This document shows positions 21,862 through 23,142 of a DNA stretch of 23,142 nucleotides, piece by piece. How positions within the stretch are numbered: the first letter of the stretch is position 1; every line of letters begins with the position of its first letter. The translations under genes were made by a program, and so were the position numbers. Source of the stretch: Faecalibacterium sp. UBA1771 (GTDB taxonomy: Bacteria > Bacillota > Clostridia > Oscillospirales > Ruminococcaceae); contig DCGT01000045.1 of the NCBI GenBank assembly GCA_002315315.1, positions 43,291 through 66,432 of the forward strand. The letters run 5' to 3'. A model generated the notes under the pieces. That model searched no databases. It was not told where the DNA came from and was given only the letters and a program-made list of their open reading frames with translations.

Positions 21862-22851
21862 ATGCTTACCAAAAGACAAAATATGATTGAAACAATTCGC
21901 GGCGGTAATCCCGACCGTTTTGTAAATGGTCACGAAGCGCTTGCGATGATTCGTAATTCGCCATACAACACGGAGTTTCCTAGACCTGTACCGGGCGGCC
22001 CCAATGTCGTAAACGGTTGGGGCGTAACAAATCAGTTTCCTATCGACGCTCCCGGTCAATTCCCGGTGCACGATGCGGAGCATATCGTTCTTAAGGATAT
22101 TGAGCATTGGCGTGACTATGTAAAGGCTCCCGCTTTGAATTATACCGAGGAAGATTGGGCAGAGGCTGCCGCCGAAGCCGCCGCCATTGACAGAAACGAG
22201 TATTTTGCCACCGTTATGGTCGCTCCCGGTGTTTTTGAACAGTGTCATCATCTTATGAGCATGGTTGAAGCACTCGCTGCTTTCTGCGAATATCCCGACG
22301 AAATGCATGAGCTGATTGACTATATCACCGAGTTTGAGCTGAAGTACGCCGAACAGATTTGCAAATATGTTAAGCCGGATGCAATTCTTCACCACGACGA
22401 TTGGGGCAGTCTGACAAAATCATTTATGTCTCCTGCAATGTTCGATGAATTTATCGTTCCTGCTTTCAAGCAGATTTACGGCTACTACAAAGCTCACGGA
22501 GTCGAGCTTATTGTTCACCACAGCGATTCTTATGCTGCCAATCTGGTTCCCGGTATGATAGAAATGGGAATTGATGTATGGCAGGGTCCGGCAAGTACAA
22601 ACAATGTCAAAGAGTTGATTGACAAATTTGGAGAAAAGATTACTTTTATGGGTGAGGTTGACAATACCGTAGTCGATATTGAAAACTGGAGCGACGAGAT
22701 TTCATACAATCAGGTCAAAAAGGTTTGCGAGAAAAACGGAATGAAGTATTTTATTCCGTGTATACTCGGAGGAACTTGCAACAGAGGTGTTTCGGAATCT
22801 GTTATCAGAGCAGTAGATAAATACAATATGGAAAGATTTGGAATCTGCTGA
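21862..22851 (+). CDS. UroD/MtaA-superfamily protein 2
   Basis: 329 aa, RBS AAGGAG, 20 bp after the previous gene. A second TIM-barrel protein of the uroporphyrinogen decarboxylase superfamily, clearly diverged from the first gene of the operon. At the position of the H-x-C-G-N-T zinc motif it has H219-H-S-D-S-Y (LIVHHSDSYAANLV), so the Cys ligand is Ser here. A late barrel segment is IPCILGGTCNRGV, with two Cys that could bind metal differently. Its barrel strand ILHHDDWGS is typical of the methyltransferase branch (compare DDxG/DDWG in relatives). It may use another metal site or none. Together with protein 1 it could form a heteromeric or two-step methyl transfer system; the substrate is unknown. 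HemE-specific motifs are absent. Last gene of the operon. Confidence 0.85.
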   Translation: MLTKRQNMIETIRGGNPDRFVNGHEALAMIRNSPYNTEFPRPVPGGPNVVNGWGVTNQFPIDAPGQFPVHDAEHIVLKDIEHWRDYVKAPALNYTEEDWAEAAAEAAAIDRNEYFATVMVAPGVFEQCHHLMSMVEALAAFCEYPDEMHELIDYITEFELKYAEQICKYVKPDAILHHDDWGSLTKSFMSPAMFDEFIVPAFKQIYGYYKAHGVELIVHHSDSYAANLVPGMIEMGIDVWQGPASTNNVKELIDKFGEKITFMGEVDNTVVDIENWSDEISYNQVKKVCEKNGMKYFIPCILGGTCNRGVSESVIRAVDKYNMERFGIC

Positions 22852-22889
22852 TTTATCTTTCCTTTGTAGATGGAATTTTTTGCAAAAAT

Positions 22890-22932
22890 AAATCCACGGA
22901 CAGGAAAATATGTTCTCTGTCCGTGGATTTTT
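22890..22932 (+). terminator. Strong terminator of the UroD/CobW operon
   Basis: AAATCCACGGACAG (22890-22903) and CTGTCCGTGGATTT (22917-22930), a perfect 14-bp stem with a 13-nt loop, followed by a T-run. It begins 38 nt after the last stop codon. Confidence 0.92.
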
Positions 22933-22981
22933 CGTTAATATTCAGGAATTCAGGTTTTAGCAACGTATATTATAAAATAAA

Positions 22982-23003
22982 AGGGACTGTAAAAAAAGTC
23001 CCT
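22982..23003 (-). terminator. Hairpin, probable terminator for leftward transcription
   Basis: AGGGACT (22982-22988) pairs with AGTCCCT (22997-23003) across an A-rich loop. On the minus strand it is followed by TTTTATTTTAT, so it could end a transcript coming from beyond the right edge. Confidence 0.5.
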
Positions 23004-23007
23004 AAAT

Positions 23008-23049
23008 GAAATGGCGGTAGCTCCAATCAGTGGATGCTACCGCCATTTC
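23008..23049. repeat. Perfect 14-bp inverted repeat
   Basis: GAAATGGCGGTAGC (23008-23021) and GCTACCGCCATTTC (23036-23049), loop of 14 nt. It is GC-rich for the region. It sits 4 nt from the preceding hairpin and, on the minus strand, leads into its T-run. It may be part of a tandem terminator or the end of a small RNA or mobile element lying to the right. Confidence 0.6.
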
Positions 23050-23090
23050 GCATATCTGTGGAAAACTTTCCTGAAAATTGAGTACAACAA

Positions 23091-23124
23091 CCACAACCTC
23101 CGCTGAAAATAGCCGAAGTTGTGG
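23091..23124. repeat. Inverted repeat at the right edge
   Basis: CCACAAC (23091-23097) and GTTGTGG (23118-23124) with an inner GCT/AGC pairing. The flanks hold two TGTGGAAAA words. No convincing gene was found between 22852 and the window end. Confidence 0.4.
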
Positions 23125-23142
23125 AAAAGTATGCTGTTTTTC

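Noticed and set aside
23054..23130. DnaA-box cluster at the right edge (TGTGGAAAA twice)
   Set aside because: Each has one mismatch to the consensus and only two copies are present; no origin genes are in view.
23008..23142. Short minus-strand open frames entering from the right edge
   Set aside because: All three frames stay open for some distance, none has recognisable protein features, and they cross perfect hairpins; noncoding is more likely.

Overview
The window looks like a chromosomal segment from an anaerobic, Gram-positive member of the Bacillota, most likely class Clostridia (Oscillospirales-like). Supporting signs are strong GGAGG-type ribosome binding sites, a CIRCE-like operator upstream of clpB, an OmpR-type two-component pair, a PflX-like radical SAM enzyme, and an operon of UroD/MtaA-superfamily proteins of the kind tied to corrinoid methyl transfer in anaerobes. 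Base composition is moderately AT-rich. No tRNA, rRNA, CRISPR array, intact insertion sequence or prophage gene was seen.

Left part (1-4.7 kb, all minus strand): the N-terminal part of a secreted Big_2 protein that runs off the left edge, then a sensor kinase and response regulator with a 4-nt ATGA overlap, then a NudC-type NADH pyrophosphatase with its own terminator. Divergent from this is clpB (4943-7546, plus), preceded by a CIRCE-like operator and a hairpin leader and followed by a large terminator.

Middle part (7.6-18.2 kb): a PflX-like radical SAM gene and a short protein that looks like a CpsB/YwqE PHP phosphatase without its metal ligands form one plus-strand unit. This converges on an OGG1-type 8-oxoguanine glycosylase (minus). 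A gene-free stretch of nearly 490 bases follows and holds a foldable element with a perfect 15-bp hairpin. Then comes rlmB, followed 35 bp later by a 1036-residue membrane protein that I read as a dead P1B-type ATPase behind a long disordered N-terminus. Next are an EF-G-like factor lacking the catalytic His and the NKxD motif, and rmuC.

Right part (18.3-23.1 kb): a minus-strand MFS transporter with a perfect-consensus promoter, divergent from a tight four-gene operon: UroD-family protein 1, a CobW/COG0523 GTPase that stops after its GTPase domain, a small His/Cys-rich protein that may be the missing CobW C-terminal half, and UroD-family protein 2. A strong terminator closes the operon. The tail carries several further hairpins and no convincing gene.

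The main themes for follow-up are (i) the split metallochaperone between two methyltransferase-like genes, and (ii) three separate proteins that keep a known fold but appear to have lost catalytic residues (P-type ATPase, PHP phosphatase, EF-G-like GTPase). All function calls come from reading motifs by eye; no database search was run.
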